A stretch of 12,536 nucleotides of DNA, taken from contig JAEXNA010000255.1 in the NCBI GenBank assembly GCA_023447635.1, positions 1-12,536 on the forward strand, written 5' to 3'. The translations under genes were made by a program, and so were the position numbers. Under the pieces are notes generated by a model. That model worked only from the letters and a program-made list of their open reading frames with translations. It did not search any database and was not told the DNA's origin. Position 1 is the first letter of the stretch, and every line of letters starts with the position of its first letter. The stretch comes from Vulcanimicrobiota bacterium. Lineage in GTDB: Bacteria > Vulcanimicrobiota > Xenobia > Xenobiales > JADMJV01. Positions 6,512 to 12,536 of the stretch are shown one piece after another.

Positions 6512-6924
6512 TGTCCCTCCTTCAAGATCGCGTCCCCCCGCGTCTCTTTGCCTTCCACCAGGTAGCCGTTGGCCGAATCGAGATCTTCGACCAGGCAGGC
6601 GCGCCGGCCGCCGAACACCCTCAGGTGCTGCTCGGAGACGAACGGGTCGTCCACCCGCAGGTCGCACTCCGGTCCCCTTCCCACCAGCACTCCGCGCCGG
6701 ATCGGCAAGCCTTCGGCGGGCGTGGTCTTGTCCGAACCAGCGGTTGGAACCAGCCAGAAATTCTCGTCGGGATCCTCGTCGGCAAACAGATCGGTGTCGA
6801 TCGGGCTGGGCAGATGGGCCGGGCTATCGGCGACGGCGTTCCAGAACGTTCGGTACGCCAACGCCACGATCAGCCAGAGCACGGCCAGAGCCAGCAAGTT
6901 GCCGGTATAAAGCAGCATGTCCAT
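6460..6924 (-). CDS. Membrane-anchored FHA domain protein (FhaB-like)
   Basis: This 154-residue protein has one N-terminal membrane helix (about residues 4-24, LLYTGNLLALAVLWLIVALA), an acidic linker and a C-terminal forkhead-associated domain (about 74-150) in the cytoplasm. The phosphothreonine-binding features are intact: VGRG (81-84), SEQH (97-100, the S-x-x-H motif) and N119-G120. FHA domains recruit partners phosphorylated on Thr. In Actinomycetota the homologous FhaB sits in the same position before rodA and pbpA. I prefer the ATG at 6924, which has AAAGG at suitable spacing and places the helix at the N-terminus. A longer frame starting at 7026 would add 34 basic residues without support. 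It is the first visible gene of the operon; no kinase or phosphatase gene is seen. Confidence 0.9.
   Translation of the reverse strand: MDMLLYTGNLLALAVLWLIVALAYRTFWNAVADSPAHLPSPIDTDLFADEDPDENFWLVPTAGSDKTTPAEGLPIRRGVLVGRGPECDLRVDDPFVSEQHLRVFGGRRACLVEDLDSANGYLVEGKETRGDAILKEGQWFSIGELTVRVERRRN
6516..6522 (-). promoter_or_regulatory. Shine-Dalgarno that fixes the SEDS start
   Basis: The minus strand reads AAGGAGG four bases before the ATG at 6511. It lies inside the FHA gene and argues for the 416-residue SEDS product rather than an N-terminally extended one. Confidence 0.7.
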
Positions 6925-7066
6925 AACCGGGACCTTTCGCCACGCCCCGGCGCGTTCTTCCCGTTTCCTCAAGGTGTATCCGAGCGCGGAGACGGTATGC
7001 ATCCCGAAGAATCGAAGTGGAGACACAGCCCAGGAGGGGCTTTCCTCGTGGTGAACCTGACCGGTT
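6925..7066. other. Divergent intergenic region between the two operons
   Basis: This 142-bp stretch must hold the control elements of both the wall operon (minus) and the stress/tRNA/RecQ operon (plus). I find no convincing -35/-10 pair for either. AGGAGG at 7032-7037 is flanked by the short arms AGCCC/GGGCT (7027-7031 and 7037-7041). It is too far from the ATG at 7067 (about 30 bases) to serve it directly, but is correctly placed for a GTG at 7048 in another frame. Confidence 0.4.
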
Positions 7067-7759
7067 ATGGAATGCTTATTTATCGCCGGTTTCGAGACCA
7101 GCGCGCGGGCGGCTCAGGCCACCGGGCGGCTGACCGATGAAGGCGCTCAACGAGAAGATCTGAGCCTGGTCATGCTCTCCCAAGAGGAGGGCGGCGGCTA
7201 CACCCTGCGCGGCGAAGGGGTGCTGGCCGCGCGCCTGCGCCTGGGCGGGCGCGACGCCTCGCTGTCCGAAGGGCTGCGCTGGATCGGACTCGACGAAGAC
7301 CGCATCGCGGTATTAGAGGGGCTGATGGAAAGCGGTGGCGGCCTGGTCGTGCTGGCCGCGCCCAGCGCCGGACTGAGTCTGGAGACGGCCCGCAGTCGCT
7401 TGCTCGAGCAAGAACCCAGCGCCTTCACCACGGTTCGTATCCTGAGCGCGGGCACCGCCGAAGACCCCGCCCTGCGGGTTCAGACCAGCGTCGGCAGCGA
7501 GCCGGCCACGGTACTGCTGCACACCCTGCGCGAGCGCATCGCGGTCGAAAAGCGGGCGGTGCGCCGTGCCGCCGACGCCCGCGACCTGGAGTATCTGAAA
7601 GACGCCGTCTACGACTTTCGCGAAACCGCCCAGGTTCTGGAGATCCGTCACGTGCCGTACGTGGTCGAAGAGATCGTGGTCAACGTCGAGCGCTACTTAG
7701 AAGAGCGAGAGATCGTGGAAAAGATCCGCCAGATGAAAGTCGAGATCGAAGAGCTATGA
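7067..7759 (+). CDS. General stress protein: YflT/DUF1269-like N-domain with DUF2382-like tail
   Basis: In this 230-residue cytoplasmic protein the N-terminal part (about 1-100) resembles the heat-induced YflT/general stress 17M fold. It has a first strand ECLFIAGFET, then a helix, DLSLVML, and later RWIGLDEDRIAVLEGLMESGGGLVVLAAP, matching the 'GLp...Y...l..G..lv.v' pattern. The last 75 residues (about 154-230) are charged, with alternating V/E/R strands like a half-length YsnF/AvaK DUF2382 domain. The ATG at 7067 is forced by an in-frame TGA just upstream and has no clear Shine-Dalgarno. It overlaps the next DUF2382 gene by ATGA. The two proteins probably act together in an envelope or general stress response; the biochemical role of these families is not known. 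The family call is moderate, from pattern only. Confidence 0.6.
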   Translation: MECLFIAGFETSARAAQATGRLTDEGAQREDLSLVMLSQEEGGGYTLRGEGVLAARLRLGGRDASLSEGLRWIGLDEDRIAVLEGLMESGGGLVVLAAPSAGLSLETARSRLLEQEPSAFTTVRILSAGTAEDPALRVQTSVGSEPATVLLHTLRERIAVEKRAVRRAADARDLEYLKDAVYDFRETAQVLEIRHVPYVVEEIVVNVERYLEEREIVEKIRQMKVEIEEL

Positions 7760-8346
7760 GATGGGTGCACATCAACCTCAAAGACGGCACGGCGGCACGC
7801 CTGTCCGTGTCCGAAGACGGAGCGATCGACCATAGCGAGCCGTGGACCTCGCTGCGCTTGCCGTCGGGTCACGAACTGCTGGTGCCCACCGAGGCGATCG
7901 AGGTGCGCGACGACGAGTTCTACCTGCCCGTGGCGCTCGAGGATCTGGGGCTGGAGCTGACCGGGTCGCCGGAAAGCGTGGTCATCCCCGTGATCGCCGA
8001 CGAACTCGAGATCATCCACCACACGGTCGAGACGGAAAGGGTGAAAGTCAAAACCACCCTGGAACTGCACGACGCCCTGATCGACGAACGGCTGCGCTCG
8101 GACCTGGTCGAGGTCGAACGGGTGCGCATCGACCGCGAGGTCGGCGGCCCGCAGCCCGTCCGTCAAGAAGGCGACCTGACCATCATCCCCATCGTCGAAG
8201 AGGTGCTGGTGGTGCAGAAGCGCTTCGTCTTGAAAGAAGAAGTGCGGGTGCGACGCCGTCGCGTCGACCTGCCTCACCAGGAGACCATGAAAGTGCGCCG
8301 CCAGCGGGTGGAGATCGTCCGCGAACCGGCGAACCGCCAGGAGTGA
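7756..8346 (+). CDS. PRC-barrel-like plus DUF2382 (YsnF/AvaK) stress protein
   Basis: This is a 196-residue protein. Residues 1-65 look like a short PRC-barrel, ending in the characteristic HELLVPTEAIEVRDDEFYLP (39-58). Residues 75-190 form a DUF2382 domain with two related halves: IPVIADELEIIHHTVETERV (78-97) and IPIVEEVLVVQKRFVLKEEV (144-163), each followed by alternating Val/Arg/Glu strands. PRC plus DUF2382 is the usual architecture of YsnF-type proteins, found in stress regulons and photosynthetic microbes; their molecular function is unsettled. Its ATG overlaps the previous stop (ATGA) and its stop overlaps the GTG of the YbaK gene (GTGA), so all are co-translated. Confidence 0.82.
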   Translation: MRWVHINLKDGTAARLSVSEDGAIDHSEPWTSLRLPSGHELLVPTEAIEVRDDEFYLPVALEDLGLELTGSPESVVIPVIADELEIIHHTVETERVKVKTTLELHDALIDERLRSDLVEVERVRIDREVGGPQPVRQEGDLTIIPIVEEVLVVQKRFVLKEEVRVRRRRVDLPHQETMKVRRQRVEIVREPANRQE

Positions 8347-8828
8347 AGAAAAAAGCGCCCGTGACGGCGGCCAGCCGAGCCTTGAAATCGGCCCAGGTCG
8401 ACTTCGTCGACCACCTCTACGACTACCAGGAGAAAGGCGGCACCGCCGTCTCGTCTCGCGAACTGGGGGTGGAAGAGCATCAGGTGATCAAGACGCTGGT
8501 GTTCCAAAACGATCAGGCGAGCCCGATGATCGTGCTGATGCACGGCGACCTTCAGGTGTCGGCCAAGGAGTTGGCCCGCGTCGCGGGCCATCGTTCGGCC
8601 GAACCGTGCCGCCCCGAGGTCGCCGAACGGCACACCGGCTATAAGGTCGGCGGAACCTCGCCGTTCGGGCTGCGCAAGGCGATCCCGGTGTACGCCCAGG
8701 CCAGCATTCGCGATCTGGACCGGGTCTACATCAACGGCGGCGCTCGCGGATATCTGGTCAGTCTGCCGGTCAGCGACCTCGAGCGCGTGCTGTCCCCCAA
8801 CTGGGTCGAGGTCGCAAGAGAGCGATGA
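8343..8828 (+). CDS. ybaK: YbaK/EbsC-type aminoacyl-tRNA deacylase (probable Cys-tRNA(Pro) deacylase)
   Basis: This 161-residue cytoplasmic enzyme is expected to hydrolyse mischarged tRNA, classically Cys-tRNA(Pro) made by prolyl-tRNA synthetase. The family lysine is present in QVIKTLVF (K50). DLQVSAKELAR (69-79), GYKVGGTSPFGLRKAIPVY (99-117) and YINGGARGYLVSL (129-141) match the YbaK substrate-pocket and fold signatures, and the length is normal. The start is GTG at 8343, overlapping the previous stop by four bases; AGGAG directly abuts it, too close for ideal use. A second GTG at 8361 would lose six Lys-rich residues. The frame is open far upstream, but that part is antisense-like shadow of the DUF2382 gene. 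It overlaps recQ by ATGA. Confidence 0.88.
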   Translation: MKKKAPVTAASRALKSAQVDFVDHLYDYQEKGGTAVSSRELGVEEHQVIKTLVFQNDQASPMIVLMHGDLQVSAKELARVAGHRSAEPCRPEVAERHTGYKVGGTSPFGLRKAIPVYAQASIRDLDRVYINGGARGYLVSLPVSDLERVLSPNWVEVARER

Positions 8829-10708
8829 GCGTGCTGCAAGAAGCCCTGGAAGGCCGCTTCGGCCTGAGCGCTTTCCGACCGGGCCAGGTCGAAGTGATGG
8901 AGGCGCTGATGGACGGACGCAGCGCCGCTGCCGTCTTCCCTACCGGCGCGGGGAAATCGCTCTGCTATCAACTGCCGGCCGTGCTGTTAGAAGGCGTCAC
9001 CCTGGTGGTCAGCCCGCTGCTGGCCTTGATGAAGGACCAGGTGGACAGCCTGCTGGCGCGCGGCATCGCGGCCGCGCGCTTGGATTCGACGCTGAGCGCC
9101 GACGAGGTCGCGCAGACCTTTCGGCGAGCCCGCCAGGGCGAACTGAAGCTGCTGTACGTGGCGCCCGAGCGGTTCCAGAACGAGCGATTTCGGGAGTCGC
9201 TGTCGGGTCTACCGATCTCCCTATTCGCGGTCGACGAAGCGCACTGCGTGTCGGAATGGGGTCACAACTTTCGCCCCGACTACCTGAAGCTGGCCGCCGC
9301 CGCCCGGGCCTGCGGGGCCCAGCGCGTCCTGGCGCTGACCGCCACCGCCACCCCGCGCGTGCTCGACGACATCTGTCGCACCTTCTCCATCGAGACCCGG
9401 GTGCGCACTCCGTTCTATCGCCCCAACCTGATCCTTCGCACCCTCACGGTCGAGGGCGCCTCGGGCAAACTGGGGGCTCTGCTGGGAGAGCTGGGGCGGG
9501 GCCCCACGGTGGTCTACGTGACCCTGCAGCGCAGCGCCGAAGAGCTGGCCCGGGAGCTGCAGGAGCGCGGCTATCCCGCCCGCCCCTACCACGCGGGGCT
9601 GGACCCCGAACTGCGGGCCGAGACTCAGGACTGGTTCTTGAGCAGCCCCGACGCCGTGGTGGTGGCCACCATCGCTTTCGGCATGGGGATCGACAAAAGC
9701 GATATCCGAGCCGTGGTGCACTTCGACCCGCCCAAAAGCATGGAGAGCTACTCGCAAGAGATCGGCCGAGCCGGTCGCGACGGCGGCGACGCCCACTGCC
9801 TGTTCCTGTTCCATCCGCCCGATCAGATCCCGCTGCGCAACTTCGTCTACGGCGACACGCCCACCCTGGCGGCCCAACGAGGACTGCTCGAAGAATTGTT
9901 CCAGGACCCCTCGGGCGGCGATCTGGTGCTGAACCTGACCGACCTGAGCAACCGTCACGACATCCGTCCGCTGGTGCTGCGCACCTTGCTGACCTATCTC
10001 GAACTGGACGGCTGGTTAGAGGAGCGCACCCCGATCTATAGCTCTTACCAGTTCAAACCGCTGGTCCCCTCGGCCGAGATGCTGGGGCAGCTGAAGGGCG
10101 AGCCGCGCGACTTTATGGCTTCGCTGTTCCGCCAGGCGGTGAAGAAGCGGGTCTGGTTTTCGATCGACCTGGAAGGCGCGGCGCAGACCCTGGGCTGCCC
10201 CCGCGAGCGGGTGGTCCGAGCGCTGGACTACTGCCAGGAGCAGGGCTGGATGGAGGTCAAAGCGTCGGATCTGCGCCATCGCTACCGGGTGCGCAGCGCG
10301 CCGCCCGACCTGGACGCACTGGCCGACGAGATGGACTTGCGCGGGATCAAACGCGAGAACGCCGAGCTCGAGCGGTTGGAGCGGGTGATGTCGCTGGCGG
10401 GCGAAGGCGGCTGCCTGGCCGCGCGCCTGTCGCGCCACTTTGGGGAAGAGCTAGAACAGCCGTGTGGTCGCTGCGGCGACTGCCAGGGCACGGACAAAGG
10501 GCAGGCGCCGCCGCTTTCCACCGCGGACTGGTCGCTGCCCTCGCTGCCGCCGGAACTTGCCGACCCTCGTCTAGCGGCGCGTTTTCTCTGCGGCATCTCC
10601 TCGCCCGCGCTCAGTCGCGGCAAGTGGACCAAGGACCCCCGCTTCGGCAGCCTGGCCGAGGTGCCGTTCGGCGAGGTGATGGAGGCGGCCGCCGCCTCCT
10701 CCCCTTGA
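8825..10708 (+). CDS. recQ: RecQ family ATP-dependent DNA helicase, variant domain order
   Basis: This 627-residue 3'-5' DNA helicase acts in recombination and repair. Motifs in order: FRPGQVEVM (17-25), Walker A FPTGAGKS (38-45), DEAH (137-140) followed by the RecQ aromatic-rich loop CVSEWGHNFRPDY (141-153), TATAT (172-176), FGMGIDK (285-291) and motif VI QEIGRAGRDG (311-320). A probable winged-helix segment (about 375-490) comes before, not after, the zinc site formed by C530, C547, C550 and C553. No HRDC domain is seen. The tail RFLCGISSPALSRGKWTKDPRFG (start 586) fits a known non-E. coli-type RecQ subfamily. The ATG at 8825 overlaps the YbaK stop. It is the last gene of the operon and ends 19 bases from the convergent MATE gene, with no clear terminator hairpin between. 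Confidence 0.93.
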   Translation: MSVLQEALEGRFGLSAFRPGQVEVMEALMDGRSAAAVFPTGAGKSLCYQLPAVLLEGVTLVVSPLLALMKDQVDSLLARGIAAARLDSTLSADEVAQTFRRARQGELKLLYVAPERFQNERFRESLSGLPISLFAVDEAHCVSEWGHNFRPDYLKLAAAARACGAQRVLALTATATPRVLDDICRTFSIETRVRTPFYRPNLILRTLTVEGASGKLGALLGELGRGPTVVYVTLQRSAEELARELQERGYPARPYHAGLDPELRAETQDWFLSSPDAVVVATIAFGMGIDKSDIRAVVHFDPPKSMESYSQEIGRAGRDGGDAHCLFLFHPPDQIPLRNFVYGDTPTLAAQRGLLEELFQDPSGGDLVLNLTDLSNRHDIRPLVLRTLLTYLELDGWLEERTPIYSSYQFKPLVPSAEMLGQLKGEPRDFMASLFRQAVKKRVWFSIDLEGAAQTLGCPRERVVRALDYCQEQGWMEVKASDLRHRYRVRSAPPDLDALADEMDLRGIKRENAELERLERVMSLAGEGGCLAARLSRHFGEELEQPCGRCGDCQGTDKGQAPPLSTADWSLPSLPPELADPRLAARFLCGISSPALSRGKWTKDPRFGSLAEVPFGEVMEAAAASSP

Positions 10709-10727
10709 TCTCCCCTCCCACAGGCTT

Positions 10728-12200
10728 CTAGGCCCGGCTCTCCTCGCAGACCACGCTTTCGGCTACCTCGGCCACCTGCTGATCCTCTTCGGTCAGGCGG
10801 GTTCGTTTCCAGCCGCCCTGAGCGAACCACAGCGCGGCCACCAGCGCCACCGCCACGTTGGTAATCGGGAACGACCACCAGACCCCGTTGGCGCCCAGCG
10901 TGGTGTGTTTGGAGAGCACGTAGGCCAGGGGGAACTGGAACATCCACTGCGAGACCAGCGCCAGCACCATCGCGCTGACCATGTTGCCGGACGCCCGAAA
11001 GGTCGAAACGATGCACAGTTGCACGCCGATCCCGCCCCAGGCCCAGCTCATCACCCGGACGAAATTGGCGCCTTCGGCGATCACCTGAGGATCGTTGGGG
11101 ACAAAGAACGCCACCAGCGACTCGGCCAGAAAGTAGGCGATCAGGCCGACCGCGCTGAGCACGGCAAACCCCGCCCGGGCCCCTAACTTGGAGGCCTCGC
11201 CCGCGCGGTCGAGTTGGCCCGCTCCCATATTCTGTCCCACCATGGTCGAGACCGCCATGGACAAGCCCATCGCCGGGATGGTGATCACCTGCAGGATGTT
11301 CGAACCGACGCCGTACGAGGCCAGCGTCAGGGTGCCGAACGAGGTGACCAGGAACGACATCACCATCAGCCCCAGAGCCCGGGTGGAAAGTTCGACCGAA
11401 CCGGGGAAGCCCAGCTTGAAGGCGCGTTTGATGTAGGGGAAGTCGGGCCGCAAGCCGCGCAGCGAGAGCTGAATTCCGTGCTGCCCCCGAACCATGATCA
11501 GCAGGCCCAGCGCGGCCGCGATGGCCTGGGTGATCAAGGTCGCAATGGCCGATCCTCGTACCCCCTGGGCCGGGAAACCGCCCCAGCCGAAGATCAGAAA
11601 CGGGTCGAGTAGGAAGTTCAGCACCACCGTGCCGCCCACGATGTAGAGCGGCACCCTGGTCTCTCCCACCCCGCGCATCAGCGCCTGGAACATAGCGTAG
11701 GAGAAGACGAAGATCATCCCCACGAACGAGACCCGCATAAAGCTCAGGGCGCCGGTGTAGACCTCGGGAGCGACGCCCAGCAGCGTTAGCAGACCGGGGG
11801 CCAGCAGGTAGCCCGCCGCCCCTAAGATGACGGACGAGAACAGCACCATCATCATGGTCTGGGCGGCCACGTGGTTCACCCGATCCTGCCGGCCGGCGCC
11901 CATGTACTGGGCCGACAGAGTGGCGCCGGCCATGGCCAGCCCGGAACCCAGAGCGATGACCAGAAAGGTCACCGGGAAGCTGACCGACACGGCCGCCACT
12001 GCGGCGGCGCCCAGGCGGCCGACCCAGAAGGCGTCGGTCATGTGGTAGCCGGTCTGCAGCAGGTTGCCCATGATGATGGGCAGCGACAGTTTCCAGAGGG
12101 CCGGCCCTACCGGACCTTCCAGTAGCATCTGGCGTCGCTCGGCTAGCACCGAGATGGCGCCCTTGGATGGTTGCTCGCTCAAAGTAAAAACTCCATGCAA
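10728..12200 (-). CDS. MATE family multidrug/cation efflux transporter
   Basis: This 490-residue inner-membrane exporter is expected to expel organic cations or drugs in exchange for Na+ or H+. About twelve hydrophobic segments fall in two related halves. The first half has LPIIMGNLLQTGYHMTDAFW (40-59) and later SAQYMGAGRQDR. The second half has the equivalent GQNMGAGQLDRAGE. This duplication and the GxxMGAG loops identify the MATE fold. The TTG at 12200 is chosen because GAGGT lies eight bases upstream; the ATG at 12128 (before LLEGPVGPALW) has no ribosome site but would match the usual family N-terminus. It follows the small edge protein by 52 bases on the same strand. The substrate cannot be told from sequence. 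Confidence 0.92.
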   Translation of the reverse strand: MHGVFTLSEQPSKGAISVLAERRQMLLEGPVGPALWKLSLPIIMGNLLQTGYHMTDAFWVGRLGAAAVAAVSVSFPVTFLVIALGSGLAMAGATLSAQYMGAGRQDRVNHVAAQTMMMVLFSSVILGAAGYLLAPGLLTLLGVAPEVYTGALSFMRVSFVGMIFVFSYAMFQALMRGVGETRVPLYIVGGTVVLNFLLDPFLIFGWGGFPAQGVRGSAIATLITQAIAAALGLLIMVRGQHGIQLSLRGLRPDFPYIKRAFKLGFPGSVELSTRALGLMVMSFLVTSFGTLTLASYGVGSNILQVITIPAMGLSMAVSTMVGQNMGAGQLDRAGEASKLGARAGFAVLSAVGLIAYFLAESLVAFFVPNDPQVIAEGANFVRVMSWAWGGIGVQLCIVSTFRASGNMVSAMVLALVSQWMFQFPLAYVLSKHTTLGANGVWWSFPITNVAVALVAALWFAQGGWKRTRLTEEDQQVAEVAESVVCEESRA

Positions 12201-12208
12201 GGTGAAAG

Positions 12209-12213
12209 ACCTC
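12209..12213 (-). promoter_or_regulatory. Shine-Dalgarno supporting the TTG start of the MATE gene
   Basis: The minus strand reads GAGGT, eight bases before the TTG at 12200-12198. It is the only ribosome-site-like sequence near any candidate start of the transporter. Confidence 0.55.
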
Positions 12214-12236
12214 GCTGGGAGTGGGGTTGCTCACCC

Positions 12237-12246
12237 GAAGGCCTTC
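12237..12246. repeat. 10-bp perfect palindrome upstream of the MATE gene
   Basis: GAAGGCCTTC lies in the 52-base gap between the small edge gene and the transporter, 36 bases before the TTG. It has no loop, so it is not a terminator hairpin. Its position would suit a repressor operator, but a 10-bp palindrome can occur by chance. Confidence 0.3.
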
Positions 12247-12252
12247 CCCTTG

Positions 12253-12536
12253 TCAGGGAGCCTCGGGTCGGGGGGAGGGAGGGGGTGGAGCCATCGCGCC
12301 CCAGTGCGGAGCCGGAGGGCAGGGCGGCCCCCAGTGGGCGGGCCCGTGGCCGTGCCCGGGACCAAACAATGGGCGTCTCCCGCGCGCTCCGACCAGGTAG
12401 CCCAGGGCGCCGCCGGTCAGGAACAGGACGGTGGGAGGCACCCCGGGCGGTCCGCCGCGACGATGGCGGCGACGCTCCCGGGGGCGCTCCTCGGGCGGGC
12501 GGGCGGGCGCGCCGGGGGGGGGGGGGGCCCGCTCGG
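12253..12536 (-). CDS. Small membrane-anchored Pro/Arg/His-rich protein, 5' end cut by the window
   Basis: The minus-strand frame ending at TGA 12255-12253 stays open to the right edge. Its visible C-terminal part has an Arg/Pro-rich stretch (PEERPRERRRHRRGG), a short hydrophobic segment VLFLTGGALGYLVGARGRR and then a Gly/His/Pro/Trp tail containing GHGHGPAHWGPP. The GYxxGARxGR-like end of the hydrophobic segment resembles small YtxH-type membrane proteins. The His-rich tail could bind metal, which is only a guess. A GTG at 12441 would give a 62-residue product, but it lacks a ribosome site and the frame continues upstream, so the true start is probably outside. The run of 14 G at 12514-12527 makes the upstream frame uncertain. 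Confidence 0.4.
   Translation of the reverse strand, partial: ERAPPPPGAPARPPEERPRERRRHRRGGPPGVPPTVLFLTGGALGYLVGARGRRPLFGPGHGHGPAHWGPPCPPAPHWGAMAPPPPSPRPEAP
12514..12527 (+). repeat. Run of 14 G near the window end
   Basis: Fourteen consecutive G are followed by CCCGCTCGG to the window end. It may be a real slippery tract in the Pro-coding minus-strand frame. It could equally be a sequencing or assembly artefact, since poly-G arises from no-signal cycles in two-colour Illumina chemistry and contig ends are prone to it. Confidence 0.8.

Noticed and set aside
6512..6667. N-terminal extension of the SEDS protein to 6667
   Set aside because: It adds 52 low-complexity residues read from FHA coding sequence. 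A good Shine-Dalgarno and the hydrophobic segments support the ATG at 6511.
7842..8342. Upstream extension of the YbaK frame to an ATG at 7842
   Set aside because: The extension is an Arg/Gly-rich shadow of the DUF2382 gene. The GTG at 8343 gives the normal family length and a 4-bp overlap like the other junctions.
10709..10727. Possible terminator between recQ and the MATE gene
   Set aside because: The 19-base convergent gap shows no stem-loop or T tract on either strand.
10282..12234. 650-codon open frame on the minus strand spanning the 3' end of recQ and the MATE gene
   Set aside because: It is rich in Arg/Gly/Pro with no recognisable domain and is the +1 frame of the MATE gene plus antisense of recQ. 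Open shadow frames are expected at this GC content.

Overview
The window is GC-rich (mid-60s percent by eye) and densely coded. It holds ten complete or nearly complete protein genes and two genes cut by the window edges. I see no RNA gene, insertion sequence or CRISPR array. Its most telling block is a minus-strand wall-synthesis operon in the order FHA protein, SEDS polymerase, class B penicillin-binding protein. That order recalls the fhaB-rodA-pbpA group of Actinomycetota, but no PASTA kinase or phosphatase is visible. Pilus-type secreted proteins, YsnF/YflT-type stress proteins and a type III export (FHIPEP) homologue also occur. An uncultured high-GC lineage outside the classical model phyla is plausible, but the phylum cannot be fixed from this window.

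Layout. Position 1-44 (minus) is the start of an unknown gene with a very strong ribosome binding site. Position 226-2007 (minus) is a PilX-like envelope protein with a beta-rich body. Position 2123-2761 (plus) is a YiiM-type MOSC protein. It converges on the minus-strand wall operon 6924-2786: FHA, SEDS glycosyltransferase, PBP transpeptidase, then a soluble protein that is the cytoplasmic domain of FlhA/SctV without its membrane part. Reading outward from the divergent gap at 6925-7066, a plus-strand operon (7067-10708) encodes a YflT-like/DUF2382-like protein, a PRC-barrel/DUF2382 protein, a YbaK-type tRNA deacylase and a RecQ helicase. Each junction in that operon is a 4-bp start/stop overlap. 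A MATE exporter (12200-10728, minus) converges on recQ. A small membrane-anchored, proline- and histidine-rich protein lies upstream of it and runs off the right edge through a 14-base G run.

How the genes may work together. The SEDS and PBP proteins form the glycan-polymerising and cross-linking pair. The FHA protein is a likely phosphothreonine reader docked at the same membrane site. The FHIPEP-like protein is co-transcribed with the pair (14-bp gap), so a type III-export-derived soluble module may act with the wall synthase. This is the most unusual point in the window. The second operon looks like a stress and quality-control set: general-stress proteins, proofreading of mischarged tRNA and DNA repair. 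These functional links are inferences from gene order.
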